From Mayamaea pseudoterrestris (taxonomy: Eukaryota > Bacillariophyta > Bacillariophyceae > Sellaphorales > Sellaphoraceae): a DNA stretch of 64,000 nt. The stretch lies in NCBI GenBank assembly GCA_027923505.1, contig BROI01000010.1, positions 992,001 to 1,056,000 of the forward strand. Reading direction: 5' to 3'. A program made the position numbers and the translations under genes. Positions 30,501 to 44,100 of the stretch are shown one piece after another. The notes beneath the pieces were generated by a model that saw only the letters and a program-made list of their open reading frames with translations, searched no databases and was not told the DNA's origin. The first letter of the stretch is position 1, and every line of letters begins with the position of its first letter.

Positions 30501-31093
30501 AAATTATGGAATCATACCACTACAATGCCCCGTCCCCTGATCACCCAACAACCCAATGAGTCATGCAAAACATGTCCAGGGTGTGCCATTGACATGAGGA
30601 TGGTCTGACATGGTACAAAACGGACTGCCTGGAGGCCTACAGCATGGAATGGTCTACAAGATGGGTGTGGCCAACACCCCAAATTATGGAATCATACCAC
30701 TACAATGCCCCATGCCCTGGCCACCCAACAACCCAATGAGTCAGGCAAAACATGTCCAGGGTGTGCCATTGACATGAGGATGGGCTGAAATGGTGCAAAA
30801 CGGACTGCCTGGAGGCCTACACCATCTGCAAAATGGGTGTGGCCAACACCCCAAATTATGGAATCATACCACTACAATGCCCAGTCCTCTGATCACCCAA
30901 CAAACCAATGAGTCATGCAAAACATGTCCAGGGTGTGCCATTGACATGAGGATGGTGACATGGTACAAAACGGACTGCCTGGAGGCCTACAGCATGGAAT
31001 GGTCCAAGATGGGTGTGGAAACACCCCAAATTATGGAATCATACCACTACAATGCCCCGCCCGGCCACCCAACAACCCAATGAGTCAGGCAAA

Positions 31094-31880
31094 ACATGTC
31101 CAGGGTGTGCCATTGACATGAGGATGGGCTGAAATGGTGCAAAACGGACTGCCTGGAGGATGACACGGTCTGCAAGATGGGTGTGGCCAACACCCCAAAT
31201 TATGGAATCATACCACTACAATGCCCCGTGCCCTGGCCACCCAACAACCCAATGAGTCAGGCCCAAAGACATGTCCAGAGTGTGCCATTGACATGGGGGC
31301 GCGCACAAGATGGTAGGCCGGCTGGGGCCTACAGCATGGCAATGGGTGACAAGTCACCGCCGCCCAGAGCGGAATCAAACGCCCCTACAGCCGGCCCGAC
31401 CCCAAAGACCCATGGGCCAACAACATGAGTCAGGCGCGCAACAAGAGGTATGCCGGAGTGCCCAGGGGATGGCAAGATGGTGACAACGCACCGGCCAGCC
31501 CGCAGATGCCGGACATCAAACGCCCTACAGCAGGCCCTGCACCCAAAGACACCAGAATGGTGCCAACACAATCAGGCTGCGCAACAAGATGGTATGCTGG
31601 CGGCCGGGGGGTGACAATGACGGCCGCCCGAGATGCCGTGACACAAACGCCCCGGGCCTACAGCAGGCTTCCCCCCATGGAATAACACAGCCCATGCCCG
31701 GCCCAACAACCCCAGAGGAAGGCAACATGTCCAGGGTGTGCCATTGACATGAGGATGGGCTGAAATGGTGCAAAACGGACTGCCTGCAAGGCCACCACTG
31801 CAAAACGGTGTGCCAACACGAAATGCACCCGGGCCAAGGTCCCCAAATATCACCCCAAACGCCCTAACAGGCCAGAACCC
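31094..31880. repeat. Mosaic transition between satellites B and C
   Basis: The block opens with an ordinary B monomer (31,094 to about 31,272). A hybrid follows with a B start (ACATGTCCAGAGTGTGCC) and a C end (TCAAACGCCCCTACAGC). Next come two C-like units (about 31,425-31,690), then a return to B sequence (about 31,690-31,800, with the anchor at 31,725), then C again. Substitutions lean to G and C, as in the GGCGGCCGGGGGGTGAC stretch near 31,600. The hybrids show that B and C pair in the same order along the unit, which supports common descent. Confidence 0.85.
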
Positions 31881-31971
31881 AAATGACACCAGAATGGTGC
31901 CAACATCACGATTTGGGCTGAGCAACAAGATGGTGTGCCTGGCTAGTGTCTCAGGGGACGGCAATGATATT

Positions 31972-31988
31972 GGTGACAACTTGTCACC
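31972..31988. other. 17-bp perfect dyad in satellite C (first copy)
   Basis: GGTGACAA-C-TTGTCACC has two eight-base arms that are exact reverse complements around one central base. It occurs once per monomer across the array and is kept exactly or nearly so in most units of the decayed core (for example near 34,480, 35,093, 36,245, 37,907, 38,415 and 40,909). Such symmetry suits a dimeric DNA-binding protein or a small cruciform. No binding partner can be named from sequence alone. Confidence 0.8.
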
Positions 31989-32055
31989 AGTCTCAGCCTG
32001 CAGATGCCGTGACATTCAAACGCCCCTACAGCAGGCCATGTATACAACCAAATGA

Positions 32056-32068
32056 CACCAGAATGGTG
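32056..32068. other. Second short dyad in satellite C (example copy)
   Basis: CACCA-GAA-TGGTG has five-base inverted arms around a three-base centre and occurs in nearly every C monomer, about 84 bp from the 17-bp dyad (half a unit). It also persists well in the decayed core. The short arms make the symmetry less striking than the 17-bp site. Confidence 0.5.
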
Positions 32069-34560
32069 CCAACATCATTATTCAGGCTGCGCAACAAGAT
32101 GGTATGCCTGGCTAGTGTCTCAGGGGACGGCAATGATATTGGTGACAACTTGTCACCAGTCTCAGCCTGCAGATGCCGTGACATTCAAACGCCCCTACAG
32201 CAGGCCCTGTAGGTGCCCAAATGACACCAGAATGGTGCCAACATCATTATTCAGGCTGCGCAACAAGATGGTATGCCTGGCTAGTGTCTCAGGGGACGGC
32301 AATGATATTGGTGACAACTTGTCACCAGTCTCAGCCTGCAGATGCCGTGACATTCAAACGCCCCTACAGCAGGCCATGTATACACCCAAATGACACCAGA
32401 ATGGTGCCAACATCATTATTCAGGCTGCGCAACAAGATGGTATGCCTGGCTAGTGTCTCAGGGGACGGCAATGATATTGGTGACAACTTGTCACCAGTCT
32501 CAGCCTGCAGATGCTGTGACATTCAAACGCCCCTACAGCAGGCCATGTATACACCCAAATGACACCAGAATGGTGCCAACATCATTATTCAGGCTGCGCA
32601 ACAAGATGGTATGCCTGGCTAGTGTCTCAGGGGACGGCAATGATATTGGTGACAACTTGTCACCAGTCTCAGCCTGCAGATGCCGTGACATTCAAACGCC
32701 CCTACAGCAGGCCATGTATACACCCAAATGACACCAGAATGGTGCCAACATCATTATTCAGGCTGCGCAACAAGATGGTATGCCTGGCTAGTGTCTCAGG
32801 GGACGGCAATGATATTGGTGACAACTTGTCACCAGTCTCAGCCTGCAGATGCCGTGACATTCAAACGCCCCTACAGCAGGCCATGAATATACCCAAATGA
32901 CACCAGAATGGTGCCAACATCATTATTCAGGCTGCGCAACAAGATGGTATGCCTGGCTAGTGTCTCAGGGGACAGTAATGATATTGGTGACAACTTGTCA
33001 CCAGTCTCAGCCTGCAGATGCCGTGACATTCAAACGCCCTTACAGCAGGCCATGAATACACCCAAATGACACCAGAATGGTGCCAACATCATTATTCAGG
33101 CTGCGCAACAAGATGGTATGCCTGGCTAGTGTCTCAGGGGACGGCAATGATATTGGTGACAACTTGTCACCAGTCTCAGCCTGCAGATGCCGTGACATTC
33201 AAACGCCCCTACAGCAGGCCATGTATACACCCAAATGACACCAGAATTGTGCCAACATCATTATTCAGGCTGCGCAACAAGATGGTATGCCTGGCTAGTG
33301 TCTCAGGGGATGGCAATGATATTGGTGACAACTTGTCACCAGTCTCAGCCTGCAGATGCCGTGACATTCAAACGCCCCTACAGCAGGCCATGTATACACC
33401 CAAATGACACCAGAATGGTGCCAACATCATTATTCAGGCTGCGCAACAAGATGGTATGCCTGGCTAGTGTCTCAGGGGACGGCAATGATATTGGTGACAA
33501 CTTGTCACCAGTCTCAGCCTGCAGATGCCGTGACATTCAAACGCCCCTACAGCAGGCCATGTATACACCCAAATGACACCAGAATGGTGCCAACATCATT
33601 ATTCAGGCTGCGCAACAAGATGGTATGCCTGGCTAGTGTCTCAGGGGACGGCAATGATATTGGTGACAACTTGTCACCAGTCTCAGCCTGCAGATGCCGT
33701 GACATTCAAACGCCCCTACAGCAGGCCCTGTAGGTGCCCAAAATACACCAGAATGGTGCCAACATCATTATTCAGGCTGCGCTACAAGATGGTATGCCTG
33801 GCTAGTGTCTCAGGGGACGGCAATGATATTGGTGACAACTTGTCACCAGTCTCAGCCTGCAGATGCCGTGACATTCAAATGCCCCTACAGCAGGCCATGT
33901 ATATACCCAAATGACACCAGAATGGTGCCAACATCATTATTCAGGCTGCGCTACAAGATGGTATGCCTGGCTAGTGTCTCAGGGGATGGCAATGATATTG
34001 GTGACAACTTGTCACCAGTCTCAGCCCGCAGATGCCGGACATTCAAACGCCCCCCAGCAGGCCGGGAAGACACCGACAAGAATGGTGCCAACATCATTCA
34101 GGCTGCGCAACAAGATGGTATGCCTGGCTAGTGTCTCAGGGGACGGCAATGATATTGGTGACAACTTGTCACCAGTCTCAGCCCGCAGATGCCGTGACAT
34201 CAAACGCTACAGCAGGCCGTTACACCCAAAGACACCGAATGGTGCCAACATCATTTTTCAGGCTGCGCAACAAGATGGTATGCCTGGCTAGTGTCTCAGG
34301 GGACGGCAATGATATTGGTGACAACTTGTCACCAGTCTCAGCCTGCAGATGCCGTGACATTCAAACGCCTTTACAGCAGGCCATGAATATACCCAAATGA
34401 CACCAGAATGGTGCCAACATCATTATTCAGGCTGCGCTACAAGATGGTATGCCTGGCTAGTGTCTCAGGGGACGGCAATGATATTGGTGACAACTTGTCA
34501 CCAGTCTCAGCCTGCAGATGCCGTGACATTCAAACGCCCCTACAGCAGGCCAGTTACACC

Positions 34561-37500
34561 CAAATGACACCAGAATGGTGCCAACATCATTATTCAGGCT
34601 GCGCAACAAGATGGTATGCCGGCAGTGTCTCAGGGGACGGTAATGATATTGGTGACAACTTGTCACCAGCCTCAGCCTGCAGATGCCGACATTCAAACGC
34701 CCCTCGAGCCGTAGGTGCACCAAATACACCAGAATGGTGCCAACATCATTATTCAGGCTGCGCTACAAGATGGTATGCCTGGCAGTGTCTCAGGGGACAG
34801 CAATGATATTGGTGACAACTTGTCACCAGTCTCAGCCTTCAGATGCCATGACATACACCCAAATACAGAAGTGCCAACACATTATTCAGGCGCGCAACAA
34901 GATGGTATGTCTGGTAGTGTCTCAGGACGGAATGATATTGGTGACAACTTGTCACCAGTCTCCCGCAGATGCCAGACATTCAAACGCCCCACAGCAGGCC
35001 ATGTACACCAAATGACACGTGTTGCCAACATCATTATTCAGGCTGCGCTACAAGATGTATGCGGCTAGTGTCTCAGGGGACGGCACGATATTGGTGACAA
35101 CTTGTCACCAGTCTCAGCCTGCAGATGCGTGAATTCAAACGCCCCTACAGAGGCCATGTATACCCAAAGAACCGTGCAATATTCGCTGCGCACAAGATGA
35201 TGTGTTCAGGGGAGAGAATTGGTGAGACAACTTGTCACCAGTCTCAGCAGATGCCGTTTAAACGCCCCAACAGCGGCCTGTCACAAAACACAGAATGGTC
35301 CAAACATAGTCGGCGCAACAAGATGGTATGTGTAGTGTCTCAGGGGACGGAAATGATATTGGTGAAGTCACCAGTCTCAGCCGCAGATGCCGTATTCACA
35401 CGCCCCTACAGCAGGCCTGTAGGTAAAAACACAGGCAAATATTCAGGTGGCAAAAGAGATCTGGTAGTGTCTCAGGGACGAAAATTGGTGACAATGTCAC
35501 CAGTCTCAGCCTGCAGATGCCGGGATATTCAAACCACAGAGGCATAAACCAAAGACAGAGGCAAACATTATTCGGTGCGCCACAAGCTGGATGCCTGGTA
35601 GTGTCTCAGGGGACGGTATGATATTGGCGACAATTGTCACCAGTCTCAGCTGCAGATGCGTGACATCAAACACCCTACAGAGGCATGTACACCAAATGAC
35701 ACCAGAATGGTGCCAACATCATTATTCAGGCTGCGCTACAAGATGATATGCCTGGCTCGTGTCTCAGGGGATGGTACGAATTGTGACAACTTGTCACCAG
35801 TCTCAGCCCGCAGATGCCGTGACATTTAAACGCCCCTACATCAGGCCATGTATACACCCAAATGACACCAGAATGGTGCCAACATCATTATTCAGGCTGC
35901 GCTTCAAGATGATATGCCTGGTCTATGTCTCAGGGGACGGTGATGATATATTGGTGACAACTTGTCACCAGTCTCAGCCTGCAGATGCCGCGGACATTCA
36001 AACGGTTACACCAGAGACACCAGAATGGTGCCAACATCATTATTCAGGCTGCGCTACAAGATGATATGCCTGCCTGCGTCTCAGGGGACGGTAATGATTT
36101 TGGTGACAACTTGGTGGCTGGACATTCAAACGCCCCAGCAGGCCATGTATATACCCAAATGACACCAGAATGGTGCCAACATCATTATTCAGGCTGCGCA
36201 ACAAGATGGTATGCCTGGCTAGTGTCTCAGGAGGTAATGATATTGGTGACAACTTGTCACCAGTCTCAGCCTCCGCAGATGCCGTGGACATTCAAACGCC
36301 CCTACAGCAGGCCATGTATACACAAATGACACCAGAATGGTGCCAAATCATTATTCAGGTGCGCTACAAGATGATATGCCTGGCTCGTGTTTCAGGGGAT
36401 GGCAAATATTGGTGACAACTTGTCACCAGTCTCAGCCCGCGGATGCCGTGACATTTAAACGCCTACAGCAGGCCATGGTATACACCCAAATGACACCAGA
36501 ATGGTGCCAACATCATTATTCAGGCTGCGCAACAAGATGGTATGCCCGCTAGTGTCTCAGGGATGAATTGGTGACAACTTGTCACCTAGTCTCAGCTGCA
36601 GATGCCGTGACATTCAAACGCCCCTACAGCAGGCCATGTATACACTCCAATGACACCAGAATGGTGCCACATCATTATTCAGGCTGAGCAACAAGATGGT
36701 ATGCCTGGCTAGTGTCTCAGGGGACGGCAATGATATTGGTGACAACTTGTCACCAGTCTCAGCCTGCAGATGTCAAGACATTCAAACGTCCCTACAGCAG
36801 GCCCTGTAGGGTCCCAATGACACAGAATGTGCCAACATCATTATTCAGGCTGCGCAACAAGATGGTGCCTGGCTAGTGTCTCAGGGGACGGCACGAATTG
36901 CGACAACTTGTCACCAGTTCCCAGCCCCGGGCAGATGCGCCGTGACATTCAAATGCCCCTACAGCAGGCCATGTATACACCCAGATGACACCAGAATGGT
37001 GCCAACATCATTATTCAGGCTGCGCTACAAGATGATATGCCTGGCTCATGTCTCAGGGGACAGTAATGATATTGGTACAACTTGTCACCAGTCTCAGCTG
37101 CAGATGCCGTGACATTCAAACGCCCCTTACAGCAGGCCATGTATACACCCAAATGACACCAGAATGGTGCCAACATTATTTTTCAGGCTGAGCAACAAGA
37201 TGGTATGCCTGGCTAGTGTCTCAGGGACGGTAATGATATTTGTGACAACTTGTCACCAGTCTCAGCTGCAGATGCCGTGACATTCAAACGCCTCTACAGC
37301 AGGCCCTGTAGGTGCCCAAAAACCAGAAATTACAACATCATTATTCAGGCTGCGCTACAAGATGGTATGCCCGGCAGTGTCTCAGGGGACGGTAATGATA
37401 TTGGTGACAATGTCACCAGTCCCAGCTGCAGATGCCGTGATACTCAAAATGCCCCTAAAGCAGGCCATGTATAGCTAATCCCAAATGACACCAGAATGGT

Positions 37501-40500
37501 GCCAACATCAATATTCAGGCTGCGCTACAAGATGGTATGTCTGGCTAGTGTCTCAGAGACAGCAATGACATTGTGGACACCCTTGTCACCAGTCTCAGCG
37601 CCTTCAGATGCCGTGTGACATTCAAATGCCCCAGCAGGCATGATATACCCAAATGACACCAGAATGCTGCCAACATCATTATTCAGGCTGCGCCACAAGC
37701 TGGTATGCGTGGCTAGTGTCTAAGGGGACGGCAATGGGATATTGTGACAACTTGTCACCAGTCTCAGCTGCAGATGCCATGACATTCAAACGCCCCTACA
37801 GCAGGCCATGCAGCACCCAAATGACAATTGCAATGGCCAATATCATTATTCAGGCTGTACACAACATGATATGCCTGGCTCAGTCTCAGGGGACGGTAAT
37901 GATATTGGTGACAACTTGTCACCAGTCTCAGCCTGCAGATGCCATGACATTCAAAACGCCTCTACAGCAGGCCATGCATACACCTAAATGACACCAGAAT
38001 GGTGCCAACATCATTATTCCAGGCTGGTGCAACAAGATGGTATGCCTGGCTAGTGTCTCTGTTGTAAATCCAGTAATGATATTGGTGACAACTTGTCACC
38101 AGTCTCAGCCTGCAGATGCCGTTTCAAACGCCAGCAGGCCATGTATATTACCCAAATGACACCAGAATGGTGCCAACATCATTATTCAGGCTGCGCTACA
38201 AGATTATATGCCTGGCTAGTGTCTCAGGGGACGGTACGAATTGGTGACAACTTGTCACCAGTCTCAGCCTGCAGGATGCCGTGGATATTCAACGCTTACA
38301 GCAGGCCATGTATACACCCAGATGACACCAGAATGGTGCCAACATCATTATACAGGCTGCGCCACAAGATGATATACCTGGCTCTGTGTCTCAGGGGACG
38401 GTGTAATGATTTTGGTGACAACTTGTCACCAGTCCCAGCCTGCAGATGGGATATTCAAACGCTCCCTACAGCAGGCCAAGGAGTACACCCAAATGACACC
38501 AGAATGGTGCCAACATCATTATCCAGGATGCACTACAAAGATGGTATAACTGGCTGGTGTCTCAGAGGACTGCAATGTATTGGTGACAACTTGTCAGTCA
38601 TCTAGATGCCTTGGCATTTCAAATGTAACAGCAGGCCATGTATACACCCAAATAGCATTAGAATATTATGCATCATGATATGGGATGCGCTACAGATGGT
38701 ATCTGGCTGGTGTCTCAGGGACAGCAATGTATGGTGACAACTTGTCACCAGTCTCAGCCCGCAGATGCCTTGGCATTCAAACACGCATACAGCAGGCCAT
38801 GTATACACCCAAATGACACCAGAATGAATTTGCCAACATCATTATTGAGCTACACTACAAGGCGGTATGCTGGCTTTGTCTCAGGGACGGCAATGTATTG
38901 AGTGACAACTTGTCACCAGTCTCAGCCCGCAGATGCCTTGACATTCAAATGCCCCCATGGGCCATGTATACACCCAAATGATACCAGAATCATTACTTAA
39001 CGATCATGATATGGGATGCGCTACAAGATGGTATGCCTGGCTGGTGTCTCAGGGACAGCAATGTGTTGGTGACAGCTTGTCACCAGTCTCAGCCTGGAGA
39101 TGCCTTGACATTCAAATGCCCTACATTGGCCATGTATACACCCAAATGAAGAATGGTGCCAACATCATGATATAGGATGCTACAAATGGTATAACTGGCT
39201 GGTGTCTCAGGGACTGTAATGTATTAGTGACAACTTGTCACCCAGTCTCAATATAGATGCGCCCGACATTCAAATGCCCTACAGCGGGCCATGTATACAC
39301 CCAAATGACACCAGAATGGTGCCCATCATTATTTATGCTGCGCTACAGGATGAGTATGCCTGGCTGAAGTGTCTAAGGGGACTGCAATGTATATTGGTGA
39401 CAACTTGTCTGACAGTCTCCAGCCCACGATGCCTTGACATTCAAATGCCCCTACATGCGGCCCATTTATACACCCAAATGACACCAGAACGGTGCCAACA
39501 TCATTATCAGGATGCGCTACAAGATGGTATACCTGACTTGAATTTATCTCAGGGGACTGCATTGTATTTGGTGACAACTTGTACCAGTCTCAGCCCGCAG
39601 ATGTCGTGACATTCAAATGCCCCTACAGTTCCGACATGTGTATACACCCAAATGCATCCAGAAATGGTGCCAGCATCATTATTAGAGATGCGCTAAAAGA
39701 TGGTATGCCTGGCTAGTGTCTCAGGGGACTGCAATGGTATTTCAGGTGACAACTTGTCACTAGTCTCAGCCTCCCGCAGATGCCGTGCATTCAAATGCCC
39801 CTACAGCAAGCCCTGTAGGTCCCGAAATACACCAGAATGGTGCCAACATCATTATTCAGGCTGCGCTACAAGATGGTGCTATACCTGGCTTTTTGTCTCC
39901 GGGGGACTGCAATGTATGCTTGGTGACAACTTGTCATCCAGTCTCCAGCCCGCCGATGCCTTGACATTCAAATGCCCCCTACAGCAGGCCATGTACCCAA
40001 ATGACACCAGAATGGTGCCAACATAATTATTAGGATGCGCAACAAGATGGTATGCTCTAGCTAGTGTCTCAGGGGACTGCAATGTATATTGGTGACAACT
40101 TGTCACCAGTCTCAGCCTGCAGATGCCGTAACATTCAAAAGCCCCTACAGCAGGCCAATGTATCACCCAAATGACACCAGAATGGTGCCAACATCATGGC
40201 CCAGGCGCGCTTCTAAGATGGTATGCCTCGGCTTTTGTCTAAGGGGACGGCAATGTATATTGGTGACAGTCTCAGCCACTGAGATGCCGCTGACATTCAA
40301 ACCCCCTACAGCAGGCCCTGTAGGTGCCCCAAATACACCAGAATATTGCCAACATCATTATTAGGGATGCGCTACAAGATGGTATGCCTGGCTAGTGTCT
40401 CAGGGACGGTAATGATATTGGTGACAACTTGTCACCAGTCTCAGCCCAAAAGCGGAAACATGTATACACGAGACACCCAAATGACACCAGAATGGTGCCA

Positions 40501-41110
40501 ACATCATTATAGGGGATGCGCTACAAGATGATATGCCTGGCTCAGTGTCTCAGGGACTGCAATGTATATTGGTGACAACTGTCACCCAGTCTCATTCGCA
40601 GATGCCGTGACATTCAAATGCCCCTACAGCAGGCCATGTATAAGACCCAAATGACACCAGAATGGTGCCAACATCATTATTCAGGATACACAACAAGATG
40701 GTATGCCTGGCTAGTGTCTCAGGGGACTGCAATGTATTTGGGGACAACTTGTCACCAGTCTCAGGCGCATGCATGACATTCAATGCCCCCTCAGCGAGAC
40801 GCCATGTATACACGAAATGACACCCAGAATATTGCCAACATCATTATTCAGGCGGCGCTACAAGATGGAATGCCTGGCTAGTTGTCTCAGGGGACTGCAA
40901 TGATATTGGTGACAACTTGTCACCAGTCTCAGCCTGAAGAGTCTGACATTCCACCCCTACAGCAGGCCATGTATACACCCAAAATGACATCAGAATGGTG
41001 CCAACATCATTGGTGCGCTACAAGATGGGGATCCTGGCTGGTGTCTCAGGTAGACAAGCAATGATTTGGTGGCACAACTTGTCACCAGTCTCTAGCCCTG
41101 CAGATGCCGT
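34561..41110. repeat. Satellite C, decayed core
   Basis: Monomers remain recognisable but carry many small deletions, insertions and substitutions, with unit lengths varying widely. Between about 38,500 and 40,900 a distinct sub-type appears (GGATGCGCTACAAGATGG, GGACTGCAATGTAT before the dyad). The dyad block GACAACTTGTCACCAGTCTCAG and the CACCAGAATGGTGCCAAC block are still readable in most units, while the segments between them vary more. Uniform arrays flank the core on both sides, so it is probably older satellite left between two younger expansions. Uncorrected read errors could add to the small deletions in the first part. Confidence 0.85.
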
Positions 41111-44100
41111 GACATTCAAATGCCCCTACAGCAGGCCATGTATACACCCAAATGACACCAGAATGGTGCCAACATCATTATTCAGGCTGCGCTACAAGAT
41201 GGTATGCCTGGCAAGTGTCTCAGGGGACAGCAATGATATTGGTGACAACTTGTCACCAGTCTCAGCCTGCAGATGCCGTGACATTCAAATGCCCCTACAG
41301 CAGCCCATGTATACACCAAATGACACCAGACTGGTGCCAACATTATTAATCAAGCTGCGCTACACGATGGTATGCCTGGCTAGTGTCTCAGGGGACGGCA
41401 ATGATATTGGTGACAACTTGTCACCAGTCTCAGCCTGCAGATGCCGTGACATTCAAACGCCCCTACAGCAGGCCATGTATACACCCAAATGACACCAGAA
41501 TGGTGCCAACATCATTATTCAAGCTGCGCTACAAGATGGTATGCCTGGCTAGTGTCTCAGGGGATGGCAATGATATTGGTGACAACTTGTCACCAGTCTC
41601 AGCCTGCAGATGCCGTGACATTCAAACGCCCCTACAGCAGGCCATGTATACACCCAAATGACACCAGAATGGTGCCAACATCATTATTCAGGCTGCGCAA
41701 CAAGATGGTATGCCTGGCTAGTGTCTCAGGGGACGGCAATGATATTGGTGACAACTTGTCACCAGTCTCAGCCCGCAGATGCCGTGACATTCAAACGCCC
41801 CTACAGCAGGCCATGTATACACCCAAATGACACCAGAATGGTGCCAACATCATTATTCAGGCTGCGCTACAAGATGGTATGCCTGGCTAGTGTCTCAGGG
41901 GACGGCAATGATATTGGTGACAACTTGTCACCAGTCTCAGCCTGCAGATGCCGTGACATTCAAACGCCCCTACAGCAGGCCATGTATGCAACCAAATAAC
42001 ACCAGAATGGTGCCAACATCATTATTCAGGCTGCGCTACAAGATGATATGCCTGGCTAGTGTCTTGGGGACGGCAATGATATTGGTGACAACTTGTCACC
42101 AGTCTCAGCCTGCAGATGCCGTGACATTCAACAGCAGGCCATGTATACACCCAAATGACACCAGAATGGTGCCAACATCATTATTCAGGCTGCGCTACAA
42201 GATGGTATGCCTGGCTAGTGTCTCAGGGGATGGCAATGATATTGGTGACAACTTGTCATCAGTCTCAGCCCGCAGATGCCGTGACATTCAAATGCCCCTA
42301 CAGCAGGCCATGTATACACCCAAATGACACCAGAATGGTGCCAACATCATTATTCAGGCTGCGCTACAAGATGGTATGCCTGGCTAGTGTCTCAGGGGAC
42401 GGCAATGATATTGGTGACAACTTGTCACCAGTCTCAGCCTGCAGATGCCGTGACATTCAAACGCCCCTACAGCAGGCCATGTATACACCCAAATGACACC
42501 AGAATGGTGCCAACATCATTATTCAGGCTGCGCTACAAGATTGTATGCCTGGCTAGTGTCTCAGGGGATTTCAATGATATTGGTGACAACTTGTCACCAG
42601 TCTCAGCCTGCAGATGCCGTGACATTCAAACGCCCCTACAGCAGGCCATGTATACACCCAAATGACACCAGAATGGTGCCAACATCATTATTCAGGCTGC
42701 GCTACAAGATGGTATGCCTGGCTAGTGTCTCAGGGGATGGCAATGATATTGGTGACAACTTGTCACCAGTCTCAGCCCGCAGATGCCGTGACATTCAAAC
42801 GCCCCTACAGCAGGCCATGTATGTGCTCAAAATGACACCAGAATGGTGCCAACATCATTATTCAGGCTGCGCTACAAGATGGTATGCCTGGCTAGTGTCT
42901 CAGGGGACGGCAATGATATTGGTGACAACTTGTCACCAGTCTCAGCCTGCAGATGCCGTGACATTCAAACGCCCCTACAGCAGGCCATGTATACACCCAA
43001 ATGACACCAGAATGGTGCCAACATCATTATTCAAGCTGCGCTACAAGATGGTATGCCTGGCTAGTGTCTCAGGGGACAGCAATGATATTGGTGACAACTT
43101 GTCACCAGTCTCAGCCTGCAGATGCCGTGACATTCAAACGCCCCTACAGCAGGCCATGTATACACCCAAATGACACCAGAATGTTGCCAACATCATTATT
43201 CAGGCTGCGCAACAAGATGGTATGCCTGGCTAGTGTCTCAGTCGGAAGCAATGATATTGGTGACAACTTGTCACCAGTCTCAGCCTGCAGATGCCGTGAC
43301 ATTCAAACGCCCCTACAGCAGGCCATGTATACACCCAAATGACACCAGAATGGTGCCAACATCATTATTCAGGCTGCGCTACAAGATGGTATGCCTGGCT
43401 AGTGTCTCAGGGGACGGCAACGATATTGGTGACAACTTGTCACCAGTCTCAGCCTGCAGATGCCGTGACATTCAAACGCCCCTACAGCAGGCCATGTATA
43501 CACCCAAATGACACCAGAATGGTGCCAACATCATTATTCAGGCTGCGCTACAAGATGGTATGCCTGGCTAGTGTCTCAGGGGACGGCAATGATATTGGTG
43601 ACAACTTGTCACCAGTCTCAGCCTGCAGATGCCGTGACATTCAAACGCCCCTACAGCAGGCCATGTATACACCCAAATGACACCAGAATGGTGCCAACAT
43701 CATTATTCAGGCTGCGCAACAAGATGGTATGCCTGGCTAGTGTCTCAGGGGACGGCAATGATATTGGTGACAACTTGTCACCAGTCTCAGCCCGCAGATG
43801 CCGTGACATTCAAACGCCCCTACAGCAGGCCATGTATACACCCAAATGACACCAGAATGGTGCCAACATCATTATTCAAGCTGCGCTACAAGATGGTATG
43901 CCTGGCTAGTGTCTCAGGGGACGGCAATGATATTGGTGACAACTTGTCACCAGTCTCAGCCTGCAGATGCCGTGACATTCAAACGCCCCTACAGCAGGCC
44001 ATGTATACAACCAAATGACACCAGAATGGTGCCAACATCATTATTCAGGCTGCGCTACAAGATGGTATGCCTGGCTATTGTCTCAGGGGATATTGGTGAC

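Larger units (their letters stand above)
1217..31093. repeat. Satellite B array: 352-bp dimeric higher-order repeat, about 85 copies
   Basis: Anchors ACATGTCCAGGG alternate at 172 and 180 bp (for example 1,571, 1,743, 1,923, 2,095, 2,275). The 172-bp monomer reads ATGGGCTGAAATGGTGC, then CACCATCTGCAAAATGGG, CACCGCAAATT and CCCCGTCCCCTGATC. The 180-bp monomer reads ATGGTCTGACATGGTAC, then AGCATGGAATGGTCTACAAG, CACCCCAAATT and CCATGCCCTGGCC. The 8-bp length difference lies in the segment after GGAGGCCTAC. The dimer is therefore the unit of amplification, and copies are close to identical over long stretches. The reading frame shifts by one base per dimer, and all frames soon meet stops over most of the array, so no coding role is supported. 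The absolute copy number depends on assembly correctness. Confidence 0.96.
31881..34560. repeat. Satellite C, left uniform block
   Basis: About sixteen near-identical 169-bp monomers. Most carry the variant CTGCGCAACAAGATGG, whereas the right block mostly carries CTGCGCTACAAGATGG. An alternative linker (CCCTGTAGGTGCCC instead of CCATGTATACACCC) occurs at about 32,205 and 33,726, exactly nine monomers (1,521 bp) apart. From about 34,020 the units begin to diverge into the decayed core. Confidence 0.85.

Noticed and set aside
1217-31093. CRISPR-like array of regular repeats
   Set aside because: The whole unit is repeated with no variable spacers, the period is 172/180 bp, and there are no cas genes; this is satellite DNA.
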